Of a stretch of DNA of 24,189 bases, positions 14,789-22,399 are shown in pieces. This stretch comes from an uncultured Lachnospiraceae bacterium (GTDB lineage: Bacteria > Bacillota > Clostridia > Lachnospirales > Lachnospiraceae). The position numbers and the translations under genes are program-made. Where the stretch lies: NCBI GenBank assembly GCA_910579685.1, contig CAJTVN010000049.1:1-24189 (forward strand). Reading direction: 5' to 3'. The notes beneath the pieces are model-generated. The model did no database searches. It was given only the letters and a program-made list of their open reading frames with translations, and had not been told where the DNA came from. Within the stretch, counting starts at the first letter, position 1. Each line of letters begins with the position of its first letter.

Positions 14789-16171
14789 TTGGAGACGCAA
14801 AATATTATGGAAGAAATCAGAGGATCACTGGATACAATTTTGAACTTTTCCGGGCTTGACCAGGAATTCTGCGACAATTTCAGGGATGCCATTGCGGCAT
14901 ACAAAAAGCTGTCGGACAAAAACGGAAGCGACGACCAGGCGGCGGGCCTGCGCAGGAAGCTCACCGATCTGTTTTACAAGGTATATAAGGCATGCTTTGT
15001 GCTGAGCGTCAGGAATAAGACCCTTCCCCCTGTGATCAGCATGTTCCTTAACTTCGGCTATGTGGATGAGGAGCTTGCGGGGGAGGAAAATGCGGCGTAC
15101 ATGTATGAGCTTGCGGGAGCGCTTCCCACGGATCCGGAGCGGGGAGTATACTCGATCTATCAGTGGCTGATGGCGATTCTCCGGGGCGAGAAGGAACCCA
15201 GCAGAAACGAGCTGGATATGGATTACAGGGAACATCTGGCTGACCAGAAAAAGAACGGGATTATTAATGCCGAGCAGGAAGCGAATCTTGCGCAGAACAA
15301 TGCGGCAAAGACGATTTTCGAGCTGGAAAATATCCTGCCAACTATAAACAGGCTCACCTTCGGCCAGATCACGATTTTCTGCCCGATCTTTTCCAGGCAT
15401 AACGTCTTTAAGCCCTTAAAGTCCGCCATTGTGACAGCGGATAAGGTGACGGAGGAATTCACACAGATCAGAAAGATCGATTTCAAGGCGTTTTACAGGG
15501 AGACTCTGTATTCGGACACGGAGAAGGGGATTAATGAGCGAATCGAGGTGGAGGTGCTTCCGGATCTGATTCTCATGCCGAACGTGGGATCAAGGAGTAT
15601 CATGTGGCAGGAGATCGAGGGCAAGAAGCGTACCACGCCCGCCCGCATGATGTGTTCCATTTTCCACATGGAAGAGCTGACGCAGAGCCTGATCCATCTG
15701 ACAGGGGAGTTCCGCTGGGAGATGTGCAAGCGTGTTCAGGGAGGAAGATGGAACGACGTGTCCGAGCCCTCACTCACCAGCGAGTACTGCGATTATATCC
15801 AGTTTTACCGCAGGAACAAGGAGCTGTCCGCAGAGGCCAAGGAAAAGATTAAAAACCAGCTGGGACGGGTTCGCAACAGCTTTAAGGAGATGTTCGTCAC
15901 GGACTATATTATGTGGATGCGCTACGAGAGCGGCGGTTCCCCGAGACTGAATAAGGTGAGTAGAAACATCCTGTTTTCCTATTGCCCTTTTTCCAGAGAG
16001 ATACGAAACAGGGTGGGAGTAAACCCGCTCTACGGCCCGGCCATTGAGAAATATAATATCATGAATTCCAAAAACCTGCACAAGATGGAGATTCTCTGCA
16101 AGAGGCTGGAAAAGCTGCCGGACGGAATACCGGACGAGATACTGGAATACAAGAGCTATATGGAGAGCTAG
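14789..16171 (+). CDS. Unrecognised 460-aa protein of the glycerol operon
   Basis: I do not recognise this family. It is a soluble-looking 460-aa protein with no signal peptide, membrane helix or nucleotide-binding motif. The N-terminal ~180 residues look mostly helical. The middle contains ILPTINRLTFGQITIFCPIFSRHNVFKPL and EVEVLPDLILMPNVGSRSIMWQE. The C-terminal part holds the aromatic- and arginine-rich segments GEFRWEMCKRVQGGRWNDVSEPSLTSEYCDYIQFYRRNKEL and ILFSYCPFSREIRN. It starts 3 nt after glycerol kinase. The TTG at 14789 is preferred because GAGGAGG (14774-14780) is 8 nt upstream; the first ATG (14807) has a weaker site. The tight spacing means it is co-transcribed with glpK, but a role in glycerol use is only inferred. 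Confidence 0.8.
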   Translation: METQNIMEEIRGSLDTILNFSGLDQEFCDNFRDAIAAYKKLSDKNGSDDQAAGLRRKLTDLFYKVYKACFVLSVRNKTLPPVISMFLNFGYVDEELAGEENAAYMYELAGALPTDPERGVYSIYQWLMAILRGEKEPSRNELDMDYREHLADQKKNGIINAEQEANLAQNNAAKTIFELENILPTINRLTFGQITIFCPIFSRHNVFKPLKSAIVTADKVTEEFTQIRKIDFKAFYRETLYSDTEKGINERIEVEVLPDLILMPNVGSRSIMWQEIEGKKRTTPARMMCSIFHMEELTQSLIHLTGEFRWEMCKRVQGGRWNDVSEPSLTSEYCDYIQFYRRNKELSAEAKEKIKNQLGRVRNSFKEMFVTDYIMWMRYESGGSPRLNKVSRNILFSYCPFSREIRNRVGVNPLYGPAIEKYNIMNSKNLHKMEILCKRLEKLPDGIPDEILEYKSYMES

Positions 16172-16187
16172 AAAGGGGGCGGCGGCC

Positions 16188-16829
16188 ATGGACGGAATAG
16201 GCAAAGGCACGAAATATACAGAAATCAGAAAGCTGACAGACAACCCTTTTTTGAATCTCTTTGAGATGGATGCGCTGGATAATAAGGGGGAACCCTTCCA
16301 CTACTACTTCGCCTCCCGAAACCGGGAGGAGGAGCTGCCGCTTAAGACGGGGGAAGTCAGAAAAAACGGAATTGTCATCTATGCGCTTCTTAAGGAGGAT
16401 CCCTCCAGGATCGTAATGATCAGACAGTACAGGTATCCGCTGGATGCCTGGCTGTATGAGCTTCCGGCAGGCCTGATCGACGGGCAGGAGAGCCCGCATC
16501 AGGCGGCTGTCCGGGAGATGAAGGAGGAGACGGGGCTTAGCTTTGAGCCCTGTACTGATTTGGATCCGGCCTATGAGAGGCCTTTTTTTCTGGGAGCCGG
16601 GCTCACGGACGAGACCAGCACCTCGGTCTTTGGCTGCGCCAGCGGGGAGGTAAGCCGGAGCTATGCGGAGAGCACGGAATCCATTGAGGTGCTTTTTGTG
16701 AACAGGCAGGAGGCAAAGGAAATCCTGAGAACAAAGAGAGTTTCCCTGCGGGCTGCGTTTCTGCTTATGATGTTTCTGAATACGGCGGACGGGGAGCCCT
16801 TCGGGTTCCTGAAGTCAAAAACCCCGTAG
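16188..16829 (+). CDS. Nudix hydrolase (ADP-ribose pyrophosphatase-like)
   Basis: A 213-aa protein with a perfect Nudix box at residues 95-117: G-x5-E, seven residues, then REM and KEETGL (G95, E101, R109 E110, E113 E114, G116). Before the box, IVMIRQYRYPLDAWLYELPAG is characteristic of ADP-ribose/nucleoside-diphosphate-sugar pyrophosphatases. The enzyme probably splits ADP-ribose or a related nucleoside diphosphate compound in the cytoplasm. AAAGGGGG (16172-16179) is 8 nt from the ATG. It is 16 nt after the unknown protein and is the last gene of the glycerol operon. Its stop codon lies within the hairpin at 16814-16849. Confidence 0.93.
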   Translation: MDGIGKGTKYTEIRKLTDNPFLNLFEMDALDNKGEPFHYYFASRNREEELPLKTGEVRKNGIVIYALLKEDPSRIVMIRQYRYPLDAWLYELPAGLIDGQESPHQAAVREMKEETGLSFEPCTDLDPAYERPFFLGAGLTDETSTSVFGCASGEVSRSYAESTESIEVLFVNRQEAKEILRTKRVSLRAAFLLMMFLNTADGEPFGFLKSKTP

Positions 16830-16849
16830 CAAAGCTACAGGGTTTTGAC
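16814..16849 (+). terminator. Hairpin at the end of the glycerol operon
   Basis: Positions 16814-16830 pair with 16834-16849 with one bulged A and one mismatch, giving about 15 bp and an AAA loop. The Nudix stop codon (16827-16829) lies in the left arm near the apex. The T-run (16843-16846) lies inside the right arm and is not followed by more Ts. It is a strong RNA structure; efficiency as an intrinsic terminator is uncertain. Confidence 0.6.
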
Positions 16850-16867
16850 CCTTGCGGCAGTCGCCAT

Positions 16868-16893
16868 ACAATAGAAAGCAGACTTTCTATTGT
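16868..16893. repeat. Perfect 11-bp inverted repeat upstream of alpha-galactosidase 2
   Basis: ACAATAGAAAG (16868-16878) and CTTTCTATTGT (16883-16893) are exact complements around a 4-nt CAGA loop. No T-run follows on the plus strand. It is directly upstream of the dyad element at 16900 and may be a second terminator, an operator, or one end of a dispersed intergenic repeat. Confidence 0.6.
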
Positions 16894-16899
16894 CATGAA

Positions 16900-16940
16900 T
16901 GTGCATGCAAGCATGCCCGCTTGGCTCGTTGCCCGCAGGA
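16900..16940 (+). promoter_or_regulatory. Dyad element upstream of alpha-galactosidase 2 (copy B)
   Basis: Positions 16900-16918 read TGTGCATGCAAGCATGCCC: GCATGC on both sides of a central AA. It matches copy A at 6-24 in 15 of 19 positions, and the four changes are two compensatory pairs. The segment to about 16940 also resembles the sequence after copy A. It is about 50 nt upstream of the alpha-galactosidase start. Candidate operator of the downstream LacI-family regulator or part of a dispersed repeat. Confidence 0.5.
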
Positions 16941-16965
16941 ATAATTACAGGAGGTTTTGGAAACC

Positions 16966-19200
16966 ATGTCGATTGTTTTTTATGAAAAGGAGCGGCTTTT
17001 TAAGCTGGATACTCCGAACACCAGTTATATTATGGGAATTGTGGATGAGGAGAATTTCCTCGCGCACGTCTATTACGGGGAGAAGCTCGCAGACCACCGG
17101 GCGGGCTATCTTCTGCGCACGCAGGAAAATCCCTTTGTGCCCTCCGTGAACAACCGGGACCGGATTGCGTTTCTTGACAGCCTTCCCATGGAATACGCAA
17201 CCCATGGAATCGGGGACTGCAGGGAGAGCTGCATCAGCATCCGAACCATGGGAGGGAATACGGCGATCTCCCTTTCCTATGTCTCCCACGAGGTCAAGAG
17301 GGGAAAGGCCCCTTTTGGAGAGATTCTTTATGGAGGAGGCTGTCTGGAAAAGGATGTTCTGGGAGAACTTCCGGCATCCTTCGGGCAGGAAGGGGAATGC
17401 GGTGTGCTGGAAGTCCTGTGCGAGGACAGGGTGACGGGACTTCAAATGATCCTGCAGTACGGTGTGTTTGAGGACGTGGATGTGATCACAAGGAGTATCC
17501 GGGTGGTCAATCAAGGCATGGAGGATATTTACCTGACCAAGGTCTATTCCGCATGTCTGGATATGGATAACAGGCAGTTTGAATCCGTCACGCTTCACGG
17601 ATCCTGGGCAAGAGAGCGCCAGATACAGAGCCTGCCGGTAAGCCGCATGAAGCACACGGTGGAGTCCCTTCGGGGGGAGACCAGCCATCAGGATCACCCC
17701 TTTATGGCGCTGAAAACGCCGGGAACCACCCAGGAGACGGGGGAGGTCTATGCCATGCATTTTGTATACTCCGGAAATTTCCGGGTGCAGGTGCAGGAGG
17801 ATCCCTATGAGCAGATCCGTATGGTGATGGGAATCAATCCGGAGGATTTCTGCTGGAAGCTGGCGCCGGGAACGCAGTTCCAGGCGCCCGAGGTGGTGAT
17901 GGCTTATTCCGGAGAAGGCCTTGGAAAAATGACCAGGACTTTCCACGATTTTTACAGAAAACACCTGATCCGGGGCGAATACCGGGACAAAAAGCGTCCC
18001 ATCCTGATCAATAACTGGGAAGCCACCTATTTTGACTTTGATGCGGACAAGCTGATCTCCATTGCCAGGGAGGCGTCCGGGCTGGGAATCGAGATGCTGG
18101 TCATGGACGACGGCTGGTTTGGAAACCGCTTTGACGACAACCGGGCTCTCGGCGACTGGGTGGTAAATGAGGAGAAGCTGAAAGGCGGCCTTAAGTATCT
18201 GGTGGACGAGGTCAATAAACTTGGCATGAAGTTCGGCATCTGGTTTGAACCGGAGATGATTTCGCCCGATTCCGATCTGTACCGGGCGCATCCCGACTGG
18301 GCCATTGCCATTGGCGGAAGGCAGCCAAGCCTTGCGAGAAACCAGTATGTGCTGGATCTGACAAGAAAAGAGGTGCGGGATCATGTGTACGGGAGCGTGG
18401 CGAAGGTTCTCCGTGGCGCAAACATCGAGTATGTGAAGTGGGATATGAACCGGCATCTCTCCGACATCGGCTCATCCGCTCTTGCGGCCGATCAGATGGG
18501 CGAGTTTTATCACAGGTATGTGCTGGGGGTCTATGAGATGCAGGGAAGGCTCATCAGGGAATTTCCTCATCTGCTTCTGGAAAACTGTTCCGGCGGCGGC
18601 GCGCGCTTTGATCCGGGCATGCTCTTCTACAGTCCCCAGATCTGGTGCTCGGACGACACGGATGCCGTGGAGCGGTTAAAGATTCAGGAGGGAACGGCCC
18701 TCGTCTACCCGCTCTCCACCATGGGAGCCCACGTGTCCGACTGCCCCAACCACGTGCTTCACCGCACGGTTCCCTTTGAGACAAGGGGCTATGTGGCGCT
18801 TGCGGGAACCTTCGGCTACGAGCTGGATGTGACGAGGATTCCGGAGGAGGACAGACGGCAGATTCCGGAGCAGACTGCCATGTACCACAAGTACAACGAT
18901 CTGGTGAGAGAGGGAGATTATTACCGGATTGCTTCCTATGCGGAGAATCATTATTTTGACTGCTGGGGCGTGGTGAGCAAAGACAAGGCCGAGGCTCTCT
19001 ATACCTTTATCCAGGTGTTGAACCGCCCCAACTATCACAGCAGAAGGATACGGCTTAAGGGCCTTGATCCGGAAAAGACCTACCGGATCGAGGGCGAGGA
19101 GAGCACTTACTTGGGTGCGCTTCTCATGAAGGCCGGGATCAATATTCCGAACCCGGAGGGAGATTTCCGGGGAAGGCTGATTCATCTTACGGAGTGTTAA
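16966..19200 (+). CDS. GH36 alpha-galactosidase 2 (cytoplasmic)
   Basis: A 744-aa GH36 alpha-galactosidase, closely similar along its length to the one at 85-2289. The nucleophile is Asp493 (KWDMNR) and the acid/base Asp563 (CSDDTD). Relative to paralog 1 it carries extra residues near position 105-125 (KRGKAPFGEILYGGGC) and the more canonical active-site loop NCSGGGARFDPGM. The loop after DDGWFG reads NRFDDNRALGDW against HRSRADSSLGDW in paralog 1, so substrate range may differ. There is no signal peptide. AGGAGG (16949-16954), 11 nt upstream, sets the ATG at 16966; a TTG at 16957 is too close. A LacI-family regulator follows after 21 nt and probably controls it. Confidence 0.96.
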   Translation: MSIVFYEKERLFKLDTPNTSYIMGIVDEENFLAHVYYGEKLADHRAGYLLRTQENPFVPSVNNRDRIAFLDSLPMEYATHGIGDCRESCISIRTMGGNTAISLSYVSHEVKRGKAPFGEILYGGGCLEKDVLGELPASFGQEGECGVLEVLCEDRVTGLQMILQYGVFEDVDVITRSIRVVNQGMEDIYLTKVYSACLDMDNRQFESVTLHGSWARERQIQSLPVSRMKHTVESLRGETSHQDHPFMALKTPGTTQETGEVYAMHFVYSGNFRVQVQEDPYEQIRMVMGINPEDFCWKLAPGTQFQAPEVVMAYSGEGLGKMTRTFHDFYRKHLIRGEYRDKKRPILINNWEATYFDFDADKLISIAREASGLGIEMLVMDDGWFGNRFDDNRALGDWVVNEEKLKGGLKYLVDEVNKLGMKFGIWFEPEMISPDSDLYRAHPDWAIAIGGRQPSLARNQYVLDLTRKEVRDHVYGSVAKVLRGANIEYVKWDMNRHLSDIGSSALAADQMGEFYHRYVLGVYEMQGRLIREFPHLLLENCSGGGARFDPGMLFYSPQIWCSDDTDAVERLKIQEGTALVYPLSTMGAHVSDCPNHVLHRTVPFETRGYVALAGTFGYELDVTRIPEEDRRQIPEQTAMYHKYNDLVREGDYYRIASYAENHYFDCWGVVSKDKAEALYTFIQVLNRPNYHSRRIRLKGLDPEKTYRIEGEESTYLGALLMKAGINIPNPEGDFRGRLIHLTEC

Positions 19201-19221
19201 GGAGAACAGGAGGCGTGGGGA

Positions 19222-20247
19222 ATGTCAAAGGCGGTAAAGCTTGCGGATATTGCCAGCGCCCTGAATGTGAGCACAGTGACGGTTTCGAAGGCGCTGGCCG
19301 ATCAGAAGGGCGTTGGGAATGAGCTGCGGGAGAGAATTAAGACGCTGGCTAAGGAGATGGGCTATGTCTCTCCCGCAGAGGCGAAAAAACAGAAGGAAGC
19401 AAAGAGCTATAATATCGGGGTACTGCTCTCCGAGCGTTATTTTGACCAGCAGCAGTCCTTTTACTGGCAGCTGTATCAGACGGTTGCGGTGAAGGCCGTG
19501 GAGAGGGAATGCTTTACCATGCTGGAGGTGCTCTCCGTCGGTGCGGAGCAGGAGCTGGAAATGCCAAAGCTCCTGCGGGAGCGCAAGGCGGACGGCTTAA
19601 TCATCCTGGGACTTTTGAAGGAAGATTATATGAGCATGGTGGAGGAGAATATTGACATTCCCTTTGTCTGCCTGGACTTCTATGACAGGAAGCAGGAGTG
19701 GGACTGTGTGATCAGCGACAATTTTTACGGGATGTACAGGCTCACGGACTATCTTTTTGACCTGGGGCATACGGATATCGCTTACGTGGGGACTCTGCTT
19801 TATTCGAGAAGTATCACGGACCGGTACTTTGGCTATGCCAAGGCTCTGCTGGAGCACGGTCAGAAGGTGAGGGACGAGTGGGTGCTGGACGACCGGGATC
19901 TGGAAAGCGGCCAGAGGGGGGAGTGCTTTGCCTTTTCGCTTCCGGAGCGGATGCCCACGGCCTTTGTCTGCAACTGCGACCTCACAGCGGGTATCCTGAT
20001 CAATCAGCTGGAAGCGGCCGGATACCGCGTGCCGGAGGATATCTCCGTGGTGGGCTTTGACGACTATATTTTTCCGGGAATCTGCAGCAAGGGAATCACC
20101 ACCTACCGGGTGGACATGGAGGAGATGGCGGGGAAGGCCATTGAGAGTCTGACGGGGAAAATTACAGGCGAGGATTACAGGCGGGGAATCACGATCGTGG
20201 AGGGACGGATGGTGGTCAGGGAGAGTGCGGGGGGTGTGAGGTTATGA
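19222..20247 (+). CDS. LacI-family transcriptional regulator
   Basis: A 341-aa repressor-type protein. Residues about 5-52 are the LacI helix-turn-helix and hinge (VKLADIASALNVSTVTVSKALADQKGVGNELRERI). From about residue 65 follows a periplasmic-binding-protein-like sensor domain (NIGVLLSERYF, DGLIILGLL, DLGHTDIAYVG, PTAFVCNCDLTAGILINQLEAAGYRVPEDISVVGFDD, ITTYRVDMEEMAGKA). GGAGG (19209-19213) is 8 nt from the ATG. It lies 21 nt after alpha-galactosidase 2, so a galactoside-responsive regulator is the natural inference. The effector could be galactose, melibiose or an oligosaccharide. The dyads at 6-24 and 16900-16918 are candidate operators. Its stop overlaps the next ATG (ATGA). Confidence 0.94.
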   Translation: MSKAVKLADIASALNVSTVTVSKALADQKGVGNELRERIKTLAKEMGYVSPAEAKKQKEAKSYNIGVLLSERYFDQQQSFYWQLYQTVAVKAVERECFTMLEVLSVGAEQELEMPKLLRERKADGLIILGLLKEDYMSMVEENIDIPFVCLDFYDRKQEWDCVISDNFYGMYRLTDYLFDLGHTDIAYVGTLLYSRSITDRYFGYAKALLEHGQKVRDEWVLDDRDLESGQRGECFAFSLPERMPTAFVCNCDLTAGILINQLEAAGYRVPEDISVVGFDDYIFPGICSKGITTYRVDMEEMAGKAIESLTGKITGEDYRRGITIVEGRMVVRESAGGVRL

Positions 20248-20582
20248 TAACAACTGAGTCTGTCACAATAAGAGTGCCGGTAGGAATGTCAAAGTATCTG
20301 AGGGCTGTAAGCCCGGAAACGGAGCTTATTAGAAATGCACTTCTGCTGTATCCGTATATATTAAATCAGACTATATCGCATGGCGGTGCGGCGGAGATTT
20401 TGGGAATAAGAAAATTCGAGTTGACTGATATTTATGATAAATTGGGATATTCATATCTGGATATGACAATGGATGAGCTTGATATAGAACTGGAGACTTT
20501 CCGAGGGATAAAATACATTCCTATTACAGCGGAAGGATTTAGCTATGTTGCAGGGATTGCAGGCGCTGATAACGGCGATTGA
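20244..20582 (+). CDS. UPF0175-like small protein
   Basis: A 112-aa protein. Residues about 8-86 follow the UPF0175 pattern: a short beta-strand VTIRVPVG, a helix with LIRNALLLYPY, then ISHGGAAEILGIRKFELTDIYDKLGYSYLDMTMDELDIELE, matching the family's helix-turn-helix-like AAELLGI...FLDLL...Y segment. Some UPF0175 members are antitoxins paired with PIN-type toxins; no toxin is next to it here. A C-terminal extension of ~25 residues follows. Its ATG overlaps the LacI stop by 4 nt, suggesting coupling, although base composition is visibly lower from here. The last 38 nt overlap the kinase membrane gene. Assignment is by pattern only. Confidence 0.65.
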   Translation: MITTESVTIRVPVGMSKYLRAVSPETELIRNALLLYPYILNQTISHGGAAEILGIRKFELTDIYDKLGYSYLDMTMDELDIELETFRGIKYIPITAEGFSYVAGIAGADNGD

Positions 20583-21024
20583 AATAGTGGGTTCCTTTCT
20601 GTGGGTCGGACTGATTTATCCGGGAAAGGACAGGGGATTGGTCAGAAGGATCGGATCCGCCATCGGGGTGGTTCTGGTTATGGCGCTGACCATTTTCCAG
20701 CGGAATATAGCGATGTATTCGCGGCATTATCTGATACTCTGCATTATTCTTTGCACGCTGATCTGTTTTTTGCGGTTTGGGCGTAAGAGACGATATCTTG
20801 TCATGACAGCATTTTATTATGAGACGGTCTATTGTCTGGATTTGCTGACAGGTATTTTTGTGGGATATTCTGTGAGTAATCCGAATTTTATGCTGGAACA
20901 ATTGAATCGCCTCAAAATTGACAGAATTATTATATATTTGTTTACAAGATGTGTTGTTATAGCAATACTGTTTTTTATATTTTCAATGAAAGATAAATTT
21001 GTCTTTTTTCTATTTACAGTATGA
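20545..21024 (+). CDS. Membrane sensor part of an AgrC/GHKL-type histidine kinase
   Basis: A 159-aa hydrophobic protein with about five membrane segments (about residues 5-24, 36-50, 60-78, 85-105 and 128-148). It has basic loops and no enzymatic motif. The next reading frame carries the histidine box of a sensor kinase, and the pair together has the order of an AgrC-like kinase: membrane domain, then dimerisation/histidine box. GGAAGGA (20531-20537), 7 nt upstream, supports the ATG. The stop TGA overlaps the next ATG. Either the kinase has been split by a frameshift, for example in the six-T run at about 21003-21008, or the two parts are translated separately. I favour decay, because the second part is truncated as well. 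Confidence 0.55.
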   Translation: MLQGLQALITAIEIVGSFLWVGLIYPGKDRGLVRRIGSAIGVVLVMALTIFQRNIAMYSRHYLILCIILCTLICFLRFGRKRRYLVMTAFYYETVYCLDLLTGIFVGYSVSNPNFMLEQLNRLKIDRIIIYLFTRCVVIAILFFIFSMKDKFVFFLFTV

Positions 21025-21464
21025 AAACGAGTATATCAGAATTGCTGGAAATGCAGAAGAAGCTGTATGCGCAAGCCTATGAAAACATTATATTGCGCAG
21101 ACTTGAAAAGGAGCACCTCTTTCATGATATGAAAAACCATCTGTTGGCAATACACAGGATGGCCAAGGATGGGCAGACGCAGCGGCTGGAAAGCTATGTG
21201 GACAAGTTATATGAGTCGTTTGGCAGCGCCAGGGAATATACAGGAAACCGGCTGGTCGATTATCTGATTTCTGAAAAGTCGGATCGTGCGAGGAGACAGG
21301 GAATTGCCGCCATCCATATGGAGAACAGCTACCCTGCCTCGGTCAGACTACTAAGGAATCCCACTCATTATTTATATCTTGTTAAGATAGCTAAAAATGT
21401 TCTAATTTTCATATATGGCAGCTACATCATGTATTCTATGCTTCATTTTGGCACGAATATTTAA
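21021..21464 (+). pseudogene. Truncated histidine-box part of the GHKL sensor kinase with a chimeric tail
   Basis: An open frame of 147 codons. Residues about 1-105 look like the cytoplasmic start of a SpoB/GHKL-type kinase: a coiled region ISELLEMQKKLYAQAYENIILRRLEKEH, the phosphorylatable histidine in LFHDMKNHLLAIHRMA, then GNRLVDYLISEKSDRARRQGIAAIHM. The HATPase domain that should follow is absent. From about 21335 the reading continues into AT-rich sequence and runs antisense over the 3' end of the WYL regulator, encoding an unrelated hydrophobic tail. It therefore cannot be an active kinase. No response regulator is visible in the window. Confidence 0.65.
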
Positions 21465-22334
21465 CGGCTCTAAGCACTCACATTTATCGCCAAAACTAAG
21501 AAGAATATCGTAATAATATTCATTCTCTATAAATGGAAAATCGACAATGTAATATTCGCCACCATCGGCAGAAAAGTGTTCGTAAGTACAATAATCAAGA
21601 ACTCTATCCATAATAGATTTATGAATACGAATTTTTATTGGTGTTTGCATGGATTTCAGAGTTTCTTCAAAGTCTAAAATCGGTTTTTGATAATCCCGTG
21701 GTGTAAAATTTTCCTTTTCCATTTGCAAATTTGATATGCGGGATAATCTAAATAAACGAAAATCATTTCGTATAAGGCAATATCCTTGAAAATACCAATG
21801 ACCGCTTTTTAGAACAAGTTGGTACGGCTCAACTGTCCGTATAGTTTTCTTTCCGTGATGTGCTATATATTCAAAGGAAACCAGCTTGCAATCTTGTAAA
21901 GCTGTTTTGATAATTTCTAAATATGATTGTGTATTCTGGTTGCCAATCCAAGTGCTTAAATCTATACATATTTGATTCGTTTTTAATTCTATGTCATTCG
22001 CCTTATCAGCAGGGATAAAACTTTTGACTTTTGCAAGGGCGTTTATTAGTTCATTTCCCCGTATCATGTCCGAAAGGCTTGAAAGCCCCATTAGGATAGC
22101 GGAAAGGTCAGCAGTTGAAAAAACATTTTTATCAATTTTGTATTTTTGCATAATTTCAAAGCCGCCGCCCACTCCCGGTATTGAACGAATAGGAATCCCC
22201 GCCATGTTGATAGTATCTATATCCCGGTAAATTGTGCGGGGAGATACTTCAAACATATCCGCTAATTCTTGCGCCCCTATGCGCTCTTTATCAAGAAGCA
22301 CCATGATAATGCTAACGAGTCTGTCAATTTTCAT
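21402..22334 (-). CDS. HTH and WYL-domain transcriptional regulator (YafY/DeoR type)
   Basis: A 310-aa regulator. The N-terminal winged helix-turn-helix is KIDRLVSIIMVLLDKERIGAQELADMFEVSPRTIYRDIDTI, followed by GIPIRSIPGVGGGFEI. A WYL domain spans about residues 135-215 (ALQDCKLVSFEYIAHHGKKTIRTVEPYQLVLKSGHWYFQGYCLIRNDFRLFRLSRI). A C-terminal WCX-like extension ends at IYEN. It is complete. ATG at 22334 is chosen because AAAGG lies about 9 nt upstream on the minus strand; longer frames to 22385 cross the promoter region. It is divergent from the DJ-1/PfpI gene with a dyad between them, so it most likely regulates that gene and itself. WYL domains bind nucleotides or nucleic acids in studied cases; the ligand here is unknown. 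Confidence 0.92.
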   Translation of the reverse strand: MKIDRLVSIIMVLLDKERIGAQELADMFEVSPRTIYRDIDTINMAGIPIRSIPGVGGGFEIMQKYKIDKNVFSTADLSAILMGLSSLSDMIRGNELINALAKVKSFIPADKANDIELKTNQICIDLSTWIGNQNTQSYLEIIKTALQDCKLVSFEYIAHHGKKTIRTVEPYQLVLKSGHWYFQGYCLIRNDFRLFRLSRISNLQMEKENFTPRDYQKPILDFEETLKSMQTPIKIRIHKSIMDRVLDYCTYEHFSADGGEYYIVDFPFIENEYYYDILLSFGDKCECLEPLNIRAKMKHRIHDVAAIYEN

Positions 22335-22353
22335 TTTGGGCCGCCTTTCAAAT

Positions 22354-22399
22354 TCTAAATATTGTTGCCATAATGTTGTCAACAATTACATGATATAAT
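22354..22399. promoter_or_regulatory. Divergent promoter region with dyad operator
   Basis: Minus strand: a perfect TTGACA (22382-22377) with TTTAGA (22359-22354) at 17 nt, for the WYL regulator. Plus strand: TATAAT (22394-22399), 46 nt before the DJ-1 start, without a well-spaced -35. ATTGTTG (22361-22367) and CAACAAT (22380-22386) form an inverted repeat. A nested TGTTG-T-CAACA dyad is centred at 22379 on the minus-strand -35. This is where the WYL regulator would be expected to bind. Confidence 0.6.

Noticed and set aside
10195..16965. A glycerol facilitator (GlpF) or GlpP regulator in the glycerol operon
   Set aside because: No open frame in this stretch has multiple membrane helices with NPA motifs, or resembles GlpP. 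They must lie elsewhere if present.
16945..18456. A 503-codon open frame antisense to alpha-galactosidase 2
   Set aside because: It lies entirely opposite a gene with clear catalytic motifs. Its translation is rich in His, Pro, Leu and Arg with no recognisable domain. It is a product of GC-rich codon use on the true strand.
21372..21390. Short inverted repeat TATCTT / AAGATA downstream of the WYL gene as its terminator
   Set aside because: Only 6 bp with a 3-nt loop, and no T-run follows on the minus strand, so it cannot be called a terminator.
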